DNA of 64,000 bases from Mesorhabditis belari (Eukaryota; Nematoda; Chromadorea; Rhabditida; Rhabditidae): assembly GCA_958450365.1 (NCBI GenBank), contig CAUEEP010000112.1, positions 62,001-126,000 on the forward strand, written 5' to 3'. Below the pieces are notes generated by a model. That model was not told the DNA's origin, made no database searches, and saw only the letters and a program-made list of their open reading frames with translations. The position numbers and the translations under genes are program-made. Of the stretch, positions 21,845-33,838 are shown piece by piece. Each line of letters begins with the position of its first letter. The first letter of the stretch is position 1.

Positions 21845-23470
21845 TTAGTTTAGGGGAAAGCGACTCAAAACAATCTTTGGAACAAGAAATAGGACTTAAA
21901 CCCAGAGAGTTGCCCTGAGCGTTTCCTCGGTTCAACGAAAATTCTCAGCTCAAGGGACGAATTTCAATTACATGAACCTTTCCATTACATTTTCAATCTG
22001 ACGAGTTGAGGTCAAATTTTGGAGAAAAGTTTACAGGGATGGATACCCTGAAAACAAGAGCCGAAATGATTTCGATGAGTGAAGAGATGGTGAACAGAAA
22101 AATGCAAGAACGAGTGTTTTTTCATATTGTCACTTTCGATAGTCATAAATTGACACCAAAGTATGATTCAACGGAGTTACATCTTGAGAAAATCTTTGAG
22201 AATCATTTAACAACTCAATTGATGTGGTACGCGGAAATATTCGGCCGTTTGGTCGTTTTTCGGGGTGAATGGAAGAGACGATTCAGCTACGATGACTACT
22301 ATCGACAAATTTGCATTCACATTCAGCAATTGGATCGAAATTTGCCAGAGAACATTTTCACAAGGAGAATTTATTTTCAGGAGTTATTTTTTCGCCACAA
22401 ACCAGAAAGCAATGGCTTTCTTTGCCTGGGCTGAGTGATTGCATTAGACCTGTACCAAAAGATACGCATTGTTTCATAAGCAAAGATTTGACAGAGGCTA
22501 GGGGATTTCAAGGAACTTGGATTAAAAAAGGAGTTGACGAGAAATTCTGTGAGACTCAAAAAGAGCTCTACGGTTGTAGTAGGATATGAAGAGATGATTC
22601 CAATCGATTGGGAACCGATCGACTATTTTATGGTCATTGAAGGGTTACTCAAAGTGAAAAAGAGTATTAAAGAAACGATTTTTGAACTGAATAAGAAGTT
22701 TGGTTTCGATAGAAAATTCATAAACTTTGAAAACGATTGGGCAAGATTTTGTACCTGGCTACATTTTCCAGCTCCGAAACCCACCCAGGCCACCGAAATG
22801 CAAATGTGAACCGGGAGTGTCAGATTCATATTGGAGCTGAATTCTCAGTTAGGTGGTTAGAAGCATTCATTCAAGTTGATCATCTAGAGAAATTTCTAAA
22901 ATCAAATAAAGAATTTTGGGTTACATCATTATCAGTGTACTGACGAATCATTGAAAGAATACATTGAACTGTTCAACTATTTCTGTCAATTGCTTGGAGA
23001 TGATCGATTAAAAGGTTTCCCGGCTTTACCTCAAAGACGTTCTATGAAGTTAAATCTGACATTGTCAGAATCATCTGAAAATGAACTTGATTACTTCTAT
23101 TTTCTTACAGTATCCTCAGAAAACGAACCCGTTTCGGAAAACCTAAAAATTTTGTGGTTCTCCTTGATCATCCAGGGAATTATCAACAATTTGAACGTGA
23201 ATTTCCTGTTTCTGGATTATCATTTCAACCTTTTTCACTGTTGATCCAGCGGAGTGTTTAAAAGAATTTAGAGATCTTGGATCAAAATCTAAAGAAACAT
23301 TTGATCTCAAATCAGTCAGGAATGGCCAGAATTCCCACAGCTTTGTCTCTTTTACCGACCACATGCCACCGGGAATATTCCAGCAGTTTTTTGACTTCTT
23401 CCTCCCTTTCTTTTCTCTTCCTTATCTTTCTTCTTATTTCCTCTGTGATAGAGGAGGTACCGGTAGCTTA
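21845..23470 (+). CDS. Unassigned gene X, copy A
   Basis: Starts 12 bases after kinase 1 ends, with ATG then MSVSLGESDSKQSLEQEIGL. Long coding blocks follow: 22006-22370 (KTRAEMISMSEEMVNRKMQE and on to RRFSYDDYYRQ), 22380-22589 after a TTTCAG acceptor (SLPGLSDCIRPVPKDTHC, EARGFQGTW), 22534-22809 (IPIDWEPIDYFMVIEGLLKV), and about 23085-23290 (SENEPVSENLK; DHPGNYQQFERE). The blocks recur at 45770-47320 and, inverted, at 60386-60790, so they are conserved and likely coding. I recognise no domain. Several in-frame stops or shifts are present. The 3' end runs into a C/T-rich tract and a tRNA-like sequence. Confidence 0.4.
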
Positions 23471-23530
23471 GGTGGATAGAGGATCTGCCCGGGTAAGCAG
23501 AAGGTCGAGGCTTCAATTCTGGTTTCCAAA
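23449..23530 (+). tRNA. tRNA-Thr-like sequence in the gene X 3' region
   Basis: GGTAGCTTAGGTGGATAGAGG, a perfect five-pair anticodon stem TCTGC/GCAGA around a loop with GGT, and a CGAGG TTCAATT arm. Related copies at 60922-60990 (+) and 60215-60310 (-), plus a ruined one near 47345-47420. All share the flank TTTCTTCTGTGRTAGA upstream and CCAAACTCTGCCATTCACAT downstream, so the tRNA-like unit is duplicated along with the cassette. Confidence 0.45.
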
Positions 23531-23570
23531 CCTCTGCCATTCACATTTTTTTCTTTGCAAATTCTTTACT

Positions 23571-24529
23571 TTATTAAATAGATGTCAAAAATATGAGCTT
23601 ATATGAATAAATCGTATTTTTGAATTTTTGAAACACGAAGAATGAAATCGAAAGTGAAAAAGACTTTTATGACTTTTGGATTACCTGAATAATCGTTTTC
23701 TACAAAAGTTTTCCCTTAAAATTTGATCTTTTCCAAATTATCCAACCTCTCGTTAAAAATTTTGTATGTATTCATGAACAGCCAACAAAAACCACACGTG
23801 GGTTTTTTAATCTATACTCTGAGGGTTCCGTCAACATACTCATTTCTGAAGTGAGCTTGTCGAAGAATGCCAGCAATAGTCAACAATTCATTGAATAGCT
23901 CATTGATCATTGAAAAAAGATCACTACTTTTCAGCTGATTCCTTCCCGTTAACCACTCCACCCAAGGTTATCGATCGACTTGATAATATACTGGAAGTTA
24001 AAGGTATCACTTTGAAATACCAAAAGGCAAAAGAGTGTTTAGAAAAGAAAACACGCTTTTCCCTCACTACAAGCTGAGAAAACACGCATGTGCCAGGTTA
24101 GGCAAAAGAATTTTTAAAGAATTTCTGTAGATGCTTGGCTGTAATCTCTTCCCAGTCTATTATTACACAATGTGGCGTCAATCTTTGAGCTTTCCTTCAC
24201 TGCAACTTGTCCAATTATGAAATACTTTATCCGTCGGATTTGGAGCTTTCTAAAAAAAATGAATGGCGGGCATCTTTGGATTGGGTGAGTTGATTGATTT
24301 TGTTCAAAAAAATTGAGTTTAGTGGTTTAACAACTTATTTGGTTATAAGAGCTGATCGTGTGTCGAGAACTTCATCGAATAAAACACCAAAGTAATCGAT
24401 GAGCTTGACTAGAGTTAGAAGTTCATTGGAAATAAATTTTGTTTAGTTTTTTGGAAAAATTGTTTTAAAGTAAACACACAATATTATTTTGGTTATTTGC
24501 AGACAATGTTTTCCATTCTAGATCTGGCT
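23571..24529. other. Spacer within the cassette
   Basis: AT-rich, partly repeated near 61080-61800. No exon could be supported. It contains short blocks shared with the membrane-protein units. Confidence 0.3.
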
Positions 24530-26250
24530 TCAATCAATATCACGTTTAATTTTTGACAACTTTGATAATTCAATTTAATAGATTTTTTTGCAATAATCGA
24601 AACGATGAAATATCATAAGAAAAGCATCGTAAAATGTTCGTCTCTTTTTCAAATTTTTGTAGATTCTCCAGAATCGATTGGATGTATTTTTTTCTGGTTG
24701 AACCAATTACTTTCAGGTGAATAATTCAAAGTGAAATAAACAGAGATTGAAAGAATTGAAAGAGTTTTCGGGGGCTTAAGTTGAGGAACCAAAAAATGAT
24801 GAACACTGGATGAAGAGACTTGGGCACTTTCTTCCACATAAAACCTATTTTAATGTTGATGAAAAAAGATAGAGCATGAAAAGTTAGGCAAATTGGGAAT
24901 TCTGGCCAGATCTAATCAATCGCTTTGTTATAGGTCCATTTGAAAAATTTTCAGAAAGCTTGAATTTCTGCTCAAATTGGTTTCAAAAATTTACTCCAAA
25001 TTTGCTTAAGCATGTTTTAAATTAGATAATATATGTAGACTTTTATTTAGAGAAGTCTAACGCTAATAGGCGTATTAAATACGTTTTAAGGAAAATGCGA
25101 AAAAAGTGTACTAACTTTCAAATTGACAATCTAATATATACATTTATTCTTTTAAAAAGCTAAAGATATTTGTGAAATCAGTCCCCATTCAGAAACAGTT
25201 ATTTGGGTCTCTTGTGTCTTTGGGCTTTACAAACTTTAAATTCTTTCTTTGACTGGGCCATTTTTCGGTCAAACAATCCCGTTTGATCTAATTCTTTGGT
25301 TTCATCTGATATTTTTTTTGGTCTTTGTTCATTTTTTTGCAATAACATGTTCTAATGTTTCTATATAACGCAATTTGCATGCTGCAATGAACCCTACGCA
25401 TTTGATTCTATATTACAAAAACTCGATATAACGTAAACGATAACCGATCCCTGTGAGTAAAGAGCTGTAAAGAGGTTCGACTTTAAAGGAATCCAAATGC
25501 CAATAAAACATAAAAGTGTATTGCAATTCAAAGAAGATTTTTTCTTGTTTTCCATTCTAGATTCAGTTTCAATCCCATCACGTTTAATTTGACAACTTTG
25601 ATAATTCAATTTAACGGATTTCTTTGCAATAATCATTTCCATCATAAGAAAAGCATCGAAAAACGTTCGTCTCTTTTCAAATTTTTTGTAGATCCTCCAT
25701 AGTCGATTGATGTACTTTTTCTGGCTGAACCACCCGCTTTCAGGTAAATAATTCAAAGCGAAATATACAAAAGCTGAAAGAATTGACAAAAAAATCAAAA
25801 TCAAGATAATTCCTCGAAGAATTTGCGGGAAAAATGCTCGAATGTGGTGGGTATGCGGTTTGTAAAATGAGAAATATAAGAGAAAGAATTGTTTTAATCC
25901 ATCCGATCAACGTGTCACCAACATCCCATAATAGTTGTCCAAAGAGGATTTTTGCTCAAAAAGATGGCTACAATTTTGATTCTTGCAGGGCATTCTGATA
26001 AGTTTTTTGCTTTAACTTTCATCCAACTCACATTCTTGATCCTTCCTTTGCTTCTCTTTCCCCTTTCTTTTGCTTCCCTTTCCTTCCTTGCTTCCCTCTT
26101 CCTTTCCTTGCTTCCCTTTTGCTTCCCTTTTCATCTCTTTGCCACAACTTATGCCTCTTTTGTCGCTTTGTTGTATAAACAACGATCATCGATTTGTCGA
26201 GAAGCAAATCAAGATCTGAATCTACTTTTTAACTCTGAAACTTTTTTTTG
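24530..26250 (-). CDS. Small membrane-protein family, two tandem units
   Basis: The better unit (25394-25960) reads, after an upstream DTLIGWIKTILSLI segment, a membrane helix of about 20 residues (ILILIFLSILSAFVYFAL), NYLPESGWFSQKKYINRLWR and a basic tail. A second, frameshifted unit (24530-24837) repeats ILSISVYFTLNYSPES and the same tail. Upstream on the same strand, 25952-26250 encodes a Lys/Glu/Arg-rich, coiled-coil-like stretch (KATKEA, VVAKRMKREAKGKQ) that may be the N-terminal exon. Further units lie at 47730-47930 (-), 59500-60150 (+), 61290-61450 (-) and 61941-62264 (-). No known domain; probably a short type II or two-pass membrane protein. The T/C-rich plus strand here is just the complement of the Lys/Glu codons. 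Confidence 0.4.
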
Positions 26251-26399
26251 AAAACGAACTGTTTCTTGGATTGTGAATGAGATTTGCAAGAACTTCCTGA
26301 GAACTCTTTCCATCGATGTTTGAATCTGAAACCGGTCTTGTAGTGATCTCAAGGAGCTACTTTATGTATTACCATAATAAGCTGGGATTTTATAGCATT

Positions 26400-28318
26400 G
26401 AAGTCTTAAAATTAGTCCGATCTGGAATGCCCAATTTGAATTGTTAATAGCATTCTCACCTTCTTCGCCACTCAACCATCTTTCGTATAGTTCTTCAGGA
26501 CTCAAACGCTCATCCTTCTCATGAGCCCAACAACTGAAAAAGAAACCTATCGGTTTATCGATCTATTTATTCTATATCTTTCTTAAAACTGTACTTTCCT
26601 TAAACTTTGAATACTATCAATCAAATCAATCCAAATCTTAGAGAATCTCACTCGAGATCACTTCCTGAATGGATGAATGTGTCTCATCAAGCGGCAATCT
26701 TTCCCCATTCCCACTCTTTCCAACACATCATCGTTATCAATTGCCGGATTTTCAGTATTGTAGTCAAGATATGGATGTCTATAATGAAAAAGTTTTAGGG
26801 TGACCTATAATTGTGGGGATGATTCCGTATAATATAGTAAGGCATAAGGCCCTACCTAATGGGATACGTGTCTATTATTATTAACTATCTCGCTCCCCAA
26901 AGTTTGCACTGAGCAGAAAAGGAACTCAAAAATTAAATTTAGACATTCCAACAAAACGGGGCTTCAGAGCACAAAGCCAAGAAAGTCCAAGCTTTGTGCA
27001 AAGTGAAGTTTCCCGATTTCATCTCTTTTTCTGAATGGCCACTCAGCTCGCCGGATCTCAATCCGATGGATTCTTCTGTCTAGTCTAGTGATTTGCACCT
27101 AAAATAATGGGCCACTCTGTAGATAACTTGAAATCTCTGCAAACTTTCTGAAGATGAGTTGCCACAGAATCATTCCCACACTGTACATGTCATCTCGATG
27201 ATCGGCGAAGTGAATCGACTAAATTGATGAATTTTTGGTTTCTCAAAAGTGTAGCAATGTTGTGCAATTAAGGTAAACCTTCAGTTTTTTCATTGCTCAA
27301 TCATTCATTCATTATTTCATTTGATTTTTCACAAAATTTGCTCACCGAATTTGGCGCAATGAAGCTGACTGTTCCGGCCAGTTTTACCACAGTTTTTTCC
27401 CAGGCTGAGATACCGAAATCACAGACGCGAATCTCGCGGTATTTGTCGAACATCAGAATACTGAAATGTTGTCAACTCCATCATTTTCCCTGATCTCACT
27501 TGAGAGGCTTGAGGTCCCGATGAACGAGCTCTTTCTCTTCAAGTAGAGCAACACCGAGGCCAATTGTTCCATCCAAACGACGATATGAGCGATGTTGTAA
27601 AGTGTGTGCACTTCCCAGCCCATAATCACTATAGAGATTTTATTTACAATTCGTTTTAATGGAAGTTTTTCAGTGATGGTAGTTTTAGTTTTTCAGTGTT
27701 TTCAGTAGTAAAAATTCTAGCGTTATATTCTGACTCATTCACAGTAAAAAGACAAAGTCTGACGGTTCTACAGAAAGCCCAAAGTCACAATGTAAGCAAA
27801 AATTCAAGATATGGGTTTAACGATAAGTCTAACTGAAACATTCTTGATTTATCCAGAGCCTTGTGCAAAAGAAGAAAAACTTCAAATTCAATGATACAAA
27901 GAAATTACAAAATCACCTTGATAAAGCGTTCCCAAATAGCACAACTCAAGTGCCAAACCTTTCGGCGAATCAGTCTCATCAAAAATGATTCCGAGTATCT
28001 GGAGACTTTGACTACATTTAGAGTTTTTTCAAATCTTACCTCAACAATAAACTTGCAATCTTTGACATGTTTATGCTTATTTGCTTCTTTGAGAATCTCC
28101 TCCGGATCCTTCATCATTTTTATGGCCACATCTTGGCTAAATTCTAATCCTGACAAGTGAATTTTGGCAATATTTTCTGCAACTTTAGAAGCTTGATTTT
28201 AAACCTACTTGTTCAACTTATTGTAGGAAACTTTCCCAAAACCGCCAGCCTGAATCTCGAGTTTCTTTTCGAATTCATCTAGGCGGAAATAAAAATTTGA
28301 AAGAGCTTCAGGAATCAT
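26400..28318 (-). CDS. Protein kinase 2, copy A (Ser/Thr-type)
   Basis: Exon 1 (28209-28318): MIPEALSNFYFRLDEFEK then IQAGGFGKVSYNKLN (glycine loop). Exon 2 (28040-28136): QDVAIKMMKDPEEILKEA (VAIK lysine, helix C glutamate). Exon 3 (27917-27998): LGIIFDETDSPKGLALELC (hinge). Exon 4 (about 27500-27628): WMEQLASVLLYL, then after a lost base EKELVHRDLKPLK (HRD). Exon 5 (27346-27460): REIRVCDFGISAWEKTVV, LAGTVSFIAPNS (DFG; APN in place of APE). Exon 6 (from 27218): HRDDMYSVGMILWQLIF (subdomain IX). Later exons: YRHPYLDYNTENPAIDNDDV, LPLDETHSSIQEVISSEIL and CWAHEKDERLSPEELYERWL (subdomain XI). All key catalytic residues except the APE glutamate are present. Joins 1-4 keep phase. The break in exon 4 is absent from copy B, which favours a recent indel. 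A mariner-like fragment lies between exon 6 and the later exons. Confidence 0.65.
26880..27130 (+). mobile_element. Tc1/mariner transposase fragment inside kinase 2 copy A
   Basis: Plus-strand remains of a DD37D-type transposase: QQNGASEHKAKKVQALCKVK, FPDFISFSEWPLSSPDLNP then MDSSV. No terminal repeats recognised. The same fragment occurs in each kinase 2 copy: 48980-49200 and 49250-49510 (+), 57740-57930 and 58310-58560 (-), 63830-64000 (+). Confidence 0.65.
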
Positions 28319-29470
28319 TTTAGAAAAGTAAATACGAGAATGGAGAGCTTATCAGTAAATCTATTTTTCTCAGCTGCTTTTAAGACATAGTAAAACCTTT
28401 AAAATCGATTTCCTTTATCAGAAGACAATTAAAACTTTTTTGCTGCAAAAACTTTCGAAAGTTTGTTGAAGTGGCGACTTTGTGGAGCCACACGTCAGTG
28501 AATTAACAAAGTTCGCGGAACTCATGAAATGCACAAATAAGATGCTAAAAAAGAGTTGCACTGAGCTCAAAAACATCGATGAGCTGCTGATCAAGTACAA
28601 ACAATTCAATATGCGCACAATGACTAAAGTTTAATTGCATTTTTCTTCATTAGTTAGAGTCCCTCTAGATTCCCGAGTTCGTATTTTCTTCATAAGGCTC
28701 GATCAAACTAAAATCAGAACAAATTTCTGAAGAAACTTTGTCAAATACCTGCTCAAATATCACTATTTATTGAATAAATCTTTGGATCTCGGCTAGAAAA
28801 ATCTCAAGGCATTCTGCTGCAGGCATAGTGGTATCAAATTGTGAGGACACCACCTTAAATTTCCAAAAATATATCTGTCATTTACAATCCATTTCCTTTA
28901 GTTGTCATTGAAACTAAGAACCTTCAGTTAAGATAACGATAAATATTAAAAAAAAATCTAAATACAGATTATTTTCCAGGTCGACCTGTACGTGAATCTG
29001 CTGTTGCTCGCCTTTTCCGCTTCATCTTTTCAATTAAGCGTTTTGTCGGAGTTGACTCATCCGACAATTGCATTCAAAAGGTTATCTTTGCCGGCTTTCT
29101 GTCTTGTTTAATTGTAATACACTTTTCTGTTTTATTCGCATTTGGCTTCGCTTAAAGTCGAACCTCTTTACAGCGTGACTCACGAGACCGGTTATAGTTT
29201 ACGTTATATCGAGTTTTTGTTATATAGAATCAAATACGTAGGGTTCATTGCAACTATTAAGTGAAGCGTGACCGGTCCCGGCCAAGCGTAACACAAAATG
29301 GCTAAAAAAAATTTGCTTAAAAGTTTTTCCATTTTTTTTAATGCAAATTTGCAAATGCTTTGAGCAAATGAGAATGAGCAATGTTTTATTTGGTTCGCTA
29401 AAAAGCAGACAGTAAACATTGAGTTCGCATTGCCATAAACGATTGTGACAACCAATCATTTTAATTTCAG
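28319..29470. other. Upstream region of kinase 2, then the start of an inverted repeat
   Basis: 28400-28860 recurs upstream of the other kinase 2 copies (50930-51300 and, inverted, 54950-55280), so it belongs to the cassette; it may contain a 5' exon (CTGCTGCAGGCATAGTGGTA block). From about 28980 the sequence matches 34760-35300 in inverted orientation. Confidence 0.4.
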
Positions 29471-29925
29471 TGACAGTACCGGTGGAAAGTAGAAGAGCAC
29501 TTTGTTCTACATCAGCTACAATCCTGGACCTATTAAAAATGAGTACAAGAAAGAGCAATTGTTGAATATTTTCAAGTTAGAGGGAACGAATGATGAGAAA
29601 ATACTGACAGCAAAATTTGGAAATATATCCTTTGGGTTTTTTTGGGTTTTATTGGAGACTGGCACGAGTACGTTGTGATCGAGTCGACAAATTGGTACTG
29701 GTCTTTCGAAAAGCAAAGGGATGGTATCTATGTGCAGCGCTCGTCAAAAGAAGTCGATGTGAAAGAGAAGTCCAAGGAAATCCTCAAACCACTAGGACGA
29801 TTAAACCAGAGGGGCGCTCAAAGGAGAACTTGAGAGACAACGAAACGATTTACAATATTATTTAATGGATTTTCAATAATGACGAGCTCGGCAACACCTA
29901 TGATGTTACACAAAGCAATTGTAGA
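29471..29925 (+). pseudogene. LRAT-like family, copy 2 (truncated)
   Basis: Opens after a TTTCAG acceptor in the sequence shared by all five copies. ETNDEKILT-type, DWHEYVVIESTNWYWSFEK and VQRSSKEVDVKEK segments are present in two or three frames. The copy stops right after the SNC codons, where sequence from the repeat flank takes over, so the end of the domain is missing. Confidence 0.6.
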
Positions 29926-29999
29926 GTTCATTGCAACCAATTTGTCGGTGTTGACTCATCCGACAATTTAACTTTAAAGCCTTCACTTTTTTTACCAAA

Positions 30000-30430
30000 T
30001 GAAACGAGAAAAGACATGTGATGTGCCGAATGAGATTTGTGTCGAAAGAAATTTGCTGTGTGATAAGAAAGAAGAACTTCGCCAGAACATTCAGATTTCC
30101 AATAGAGTTTTTATTTTTGGTTTTTTAGCATTCAGCAGAGTCAGCCTTTTTGATCTCTTTCTATATTTTGCTTCTCATTTTCAACTCTTCCAAAGCACCC
30201 TTCACTTCGAAATGATCTCTTTTTGACCCAAATAACAATGATAATCATCTATTTTAGGGGTCGCCGTAAGGGTCAAAACATTCGGTTGTTTCTTTTCTCG
30301 AAATGGGCTTGTAAGTCTTTGTGAGCATAACGGTTAAAATGCTTCTTATTGACAAAATAATGTTCTATGGGCCATCCCAAGAAAAAAATAGGCTTGTAAT
30401 TTTGTGGCTTGTAATTTTATTAAGTTACAT
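30000..30430. repeat. Inverted copy of the 12.4-13.2 kb flank
   Basis: Matches 12540-12900 and 39150-39540 in reverse orientation (GAGATTTGTGTCGAAAGAAA, AGGGTCAAAACATTCG and the CCATCCCGAAAAAAA block). Non-coding as far as I can see. Confidence 0.5.
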
Positions 30431-30551
30431 GTTGAGAACTCTTTGAGCAAATGAGAATGAGCAATGTTTTATTTGGTTCGCTAAAAAGCAGACAATAAAC
30501 ATAGAGTTCATTGCCATAAACGATTGTGAGAACCAATCATTTTAATTTCAG

Positions 30552-31198
30552 TGGCAGTAAAGGTGGAGATTGGAAGAGCACTTTGTTCTACATCATCTAC
30601 AATCCTGACTCCATTCAAAACGAGTACAAGAAAGATGAATTGTTGAATATTTTCGAGTTAGCGGGGACGAATGATGAGAAAATACTGAGAGCAAAAATTT
30701 GGAAACATCCTCTCGGGACTTGGGTAACTTGGGGTCTTTGTGGAGACTGGCACGAGTACGTTGTGATCAAGTCGACAAATTGGTACTGGTCTTTCGAAAA
30801 GCACCAGGCTGGTATCTATGTGCAGCGCTCGTCGAAAGAAGTCGATGTGAAAGAGAAGTTGAATGGGAATCCTCGAAGCACTAAGACGATTAAACCAGAG
30901 GGACGCTCAGAGGACAAGGTGGGATTCAATGAAACGATTTACAATATTATTCAATGGATTTTCAATAACGACGAGCTCGACAAGACCTATCATCTTACAA
31001 AGCAATTGCCATTTCTTTGCCTCGTTGTTGTATGAGGCTGTCGTTCAAAGCAAAGGGAAGGCAGCTCCGATAGAGATGCAAAAAGCAGAATTGGCCGGGA
31101 TGATCCGTTGCGAATCTTGCGACCTTTCTTACGCTCTGTCCGTGGGTATTTCAATCGTTAGCATATCCAAATCCATACATGTTCCGTTATTATTATAA
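30552..31198 (+). pseudogene. LRAT-like family, copy 3
   Basis: After the shared acceptor at 30551 the frame reads YNPDSIQNEYKKDELLNIFE, GDWHEYVVIKSTNWYWSFEK and FNNDELDKTYHL, then loses one base; the cysteine motif (SNCHFFASLLYEAVVQSKG) continues in another frame to 31198. One indel separates it from an intact gene of about 190 residues. Confidence 0.65.
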
Positions 31199-31783
31199 CA
31201 TTTTTTAAACTTAGATAGTATTCAGCTTCAAAACCGTTGTTTTCTTGGAGATTCGGATTGGATTTCTTGCCAAACACTATTTTTCCTTTATTCTCTTCAA
31301 TTCAAATGTCTCTCGTTTCCTTTCTCTTCTCTCAAAGTTTTCTTTATCGAATAAAGTGCTTTTTGATTCAATCTTACACGAAATGTTGTATATAAAGCTC
31401 AGTTTTGATTCAAATTACTCGTAGAAAATGATAGGGGTTGGGTGTACAGAGGTTACTCAATTTTTTTTGTACTTCTGTTAAAAAGTAACAAATTCACCAA
31501 TTAATCTATAGTTTGCCCTATAAAAAAGTGTTTTTTTGTTCAATTTGCATCTTTTTAAATCAATTTCGGTTCACTTTCAAGCAATTCGAGAGTGAAAAAC
31601 GCCTTTTTCGTAAAAATCTATAAAAAACTCTACGGAAAAGTTGGCTGAATGAATTTCTCTGAAATTTTGAGGAAATATCAAACTTTTTTTCTCTATCTTT
31701 TATCTATTGACACGAAGATAGGTTTTCTTTAGCTAAGGTGTCTAAACCGCATCATCGAGTTAGCCCTTTTTGACTACCCGACT

Positions 31784-32330
31784 TCATACTCTCAAGGAAA
31801 TCCAGGCATAAAATATTTTTAAACCCGTTTTAATGTTATTTTGCAGAAAAATAATTGGTTTTTCTAATGAAATCAACCGTAGTTTAATTGGTGCATTTGT
31901 TGGCTTGAAACGGCAGACGAAAAGTGAACGAAAGGACTTTTGCATCAACCTAACACTTGTAGAAAATAATAGAGGTTTTGTGTACAGAGGCCACTCAATT
32001 TTTTTCATTTGTCTTTTCGACTCTCCGATGCCATCTTGCAAACGTATCCGAGCAAAACCCATTTCGGGCACAGTCCATCCTTCACCATCTACGGTCACAC
32101 GATTTGTCGCTGGATGTCTGAAAAGATGTTGAAATAATGAAATGACAATGACAATGAAGCCTTATTATATTGTAACATGGTTTACAGATAACGGATGATC
32201 GAACTGCTCTGTGTCTGCCTCTTCTCTCCACTTACCACCCAATTGAACGGCTCTGGGCTTGAAGACTCAACATGAAATTCATATGGAGCCTCCCAAACTT
32301 TAGCCAAATTCGAAATACACTTCAAACGAC
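31784..32330 (-). pseudogene. C-type lectin gene fragment
   Basis: Two exons inverted relative to the lectin gene at 36.9 kb: about 32256-32300 (VESSSPEPFNWV, GTAAGT donor) and 32130-31784 after a TTTTCAG acceptor (VTVDGEGWTVPEMGFARIRL, DGIGESKRQMKK). It runs on with a basic tail. No upstream exons; a partial duplicate. Confidence 0.55.
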
Positions 32331-32894
32331 AAATAAAATGCGAAATGAGATTTGTGTCAAAAGGAATTTACCATTTCTTCGCTGACGAGTAGCTCCTGAA
32401 AGTCGCCACTCAACATTAATTTTCGAAAGCTTTGCAGCAATAAAGTTTTCATTGTCTTCTGATAAAGTTGGAATGAGAGGAAGAAATAAGATTTGTGTCG
32501 AAAGAAATTTGCTGTGTGATAAGAGAGAAGAACAAGAACATTCTGCTTGATTACTTCGAATTTTCAACGTTTTTTAAAATGACTGCACCAATCTCAATTG
32601 ATTCTTTTCTCAATTGATTCTGCGAGTCCGTCTTTCAGCACACGGACATCGTTAAAGCTAAACTTGTAAACACCTTACAGTTTTCCAATCGGCTCTGCTG
32701 TTGTTTCGTGCGAAGTCGAGCCGGGATTTGCGATGATGAAGCTCCAGACGCGGTGCCTTCATCATTTTTCTTTATTTGATGAATTTGTTCTTTGAAATCA
32801 CCCCTCGAATCGTTTCGGTAAAGAAATTTAGCTTCAGATCGGTTTTAATCTTGCTACAAGTCGTAACTTTATTTGATGCTTCACGGCGAATCAT

Positions 32895-33361
32895 TCATTT
32901 TTCTCGATCCGAAAACAACGGCAGTCGGCCAAAGTGTTTGTAGTTACATATCCGGATTGGTCCTTAACAAAATTGTTAATAACACAAAGGCTTCGACCCA
33001 AATCCCTCGCAATTCGAAGATGTGAGAATGCTTGACTCAATCTTGCTTCAACTTGGCCTTTTCGATATCCGAAAGCGACTCCTCTCGGCATTTTCCAAAA
33101 AAAAAAGCTAAGTATACCAGCAAACAGTGTTATAAAGTTAAGAAAGAGGAAAAGAGTTAAAGCATGCGAAACAAATAAAGCATAAAGTGAACTTATAATT
33201 ATGTGGATTGGTCGAAGTATTTTTTTTTGCAACTTTACTTTTGATATGCAAATCAATATTCATATTTGACATATTTTCTTCTTTGGAAGTTTTTCTAAAA
33301 ACCCTTCAAAGCCGAGTTATCATAAAATCCAGAGGTGAACTTATAATTATGTGGAGCAGTG
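32895..33361 (-). mobile_element. 5' end of a Tc3-like element: terminus and transposase N-terminus
   Basis: MPRGVAFGYRKGQVEARLSQ, then SHLRIARDLGRSLCVINNFV (33091 to 32895) is the bipartite helix-turn-helix start of Tc1/Tc3-type transposases. It ends early without a catalytic domain. About 210 bp upstream, 33304-33359 equals, with two mismatches, the 56 bp terminal repeat of the element at 35.6-36.06 kb, followed by CACTG-type end and TA. I infer that both belong to one family. Confidence 0.6.
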
Positions 33362-33838
33362 TATATATAAAAGAACAGTATCCGTCGGTCCGTCTGTACG
33401 GGTTTTTCTCAGCCGTCTTTTTTTGAACAGATGATTTTTTTTGAACCTTTTTTTGAACAGATGATTAATCACTCTTATTGGAAAAGACTTTACTTGTTTT
33501 CTCGGAAAGGTTTATCTGCTTTGGCCTCCTAGAAATGAGCAATTACTCACACTTTGATGTTTTCCTGTTCTCTGCGGTTTTTGTGCATGCTTTTAAAAGC
33601 GATCATCATTTCTATAAAAACGCCCACTCTCTTTCACCATTCTCTTTCCCATCATTGTCTTTTCTCAAGAGAACGGTTCGATCAATTGGATTGTTCTGAA
33701 ATTCTGGGAAACTATGTAATCGATGAAGCGTTTTATTTTAAAAAGTATGCAATCACTCAAAAATATATTAGCTCACGAATGCTAGAAACTAGGATTTTAA
33801 ACTCTTACATTAAAGTGCCTGAAAAAGTTCTAAAATAG
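33362..33838 (+). repeat. Direct repeat, first copy (second at about 36064-36590)
   Basis: GTATATATAAAAGARCAGT, the CCGTCTGTACGGG block, CTCAGCCGTCTTT and a longer stretch from TTGGAAAAGACTTTACTTG to TCTCTTTCACC recur with about nine in ten bases equal. Possible upstream-type element with a TATATAAAA box at 33362-33372, but no exon follows that I can support. Confidence 0.5.

Noticed and set aside
25952..26251. Plus-strand open frame rich in L, F and S, looking like a multi-pass membrane protein
   Set aside because: It is the complement of a Lys/Glu/Arg-rich minus-strand exon, which recurs in coding orientation at 59.5 kb.
29999..30226. Open plus-strand frame of 75 codons
   Set aside because: Falls in a non-coding repeat flank that is inverted at 12.5-13.2 and 39.2-39.5 kb, where no matching frame is kept.
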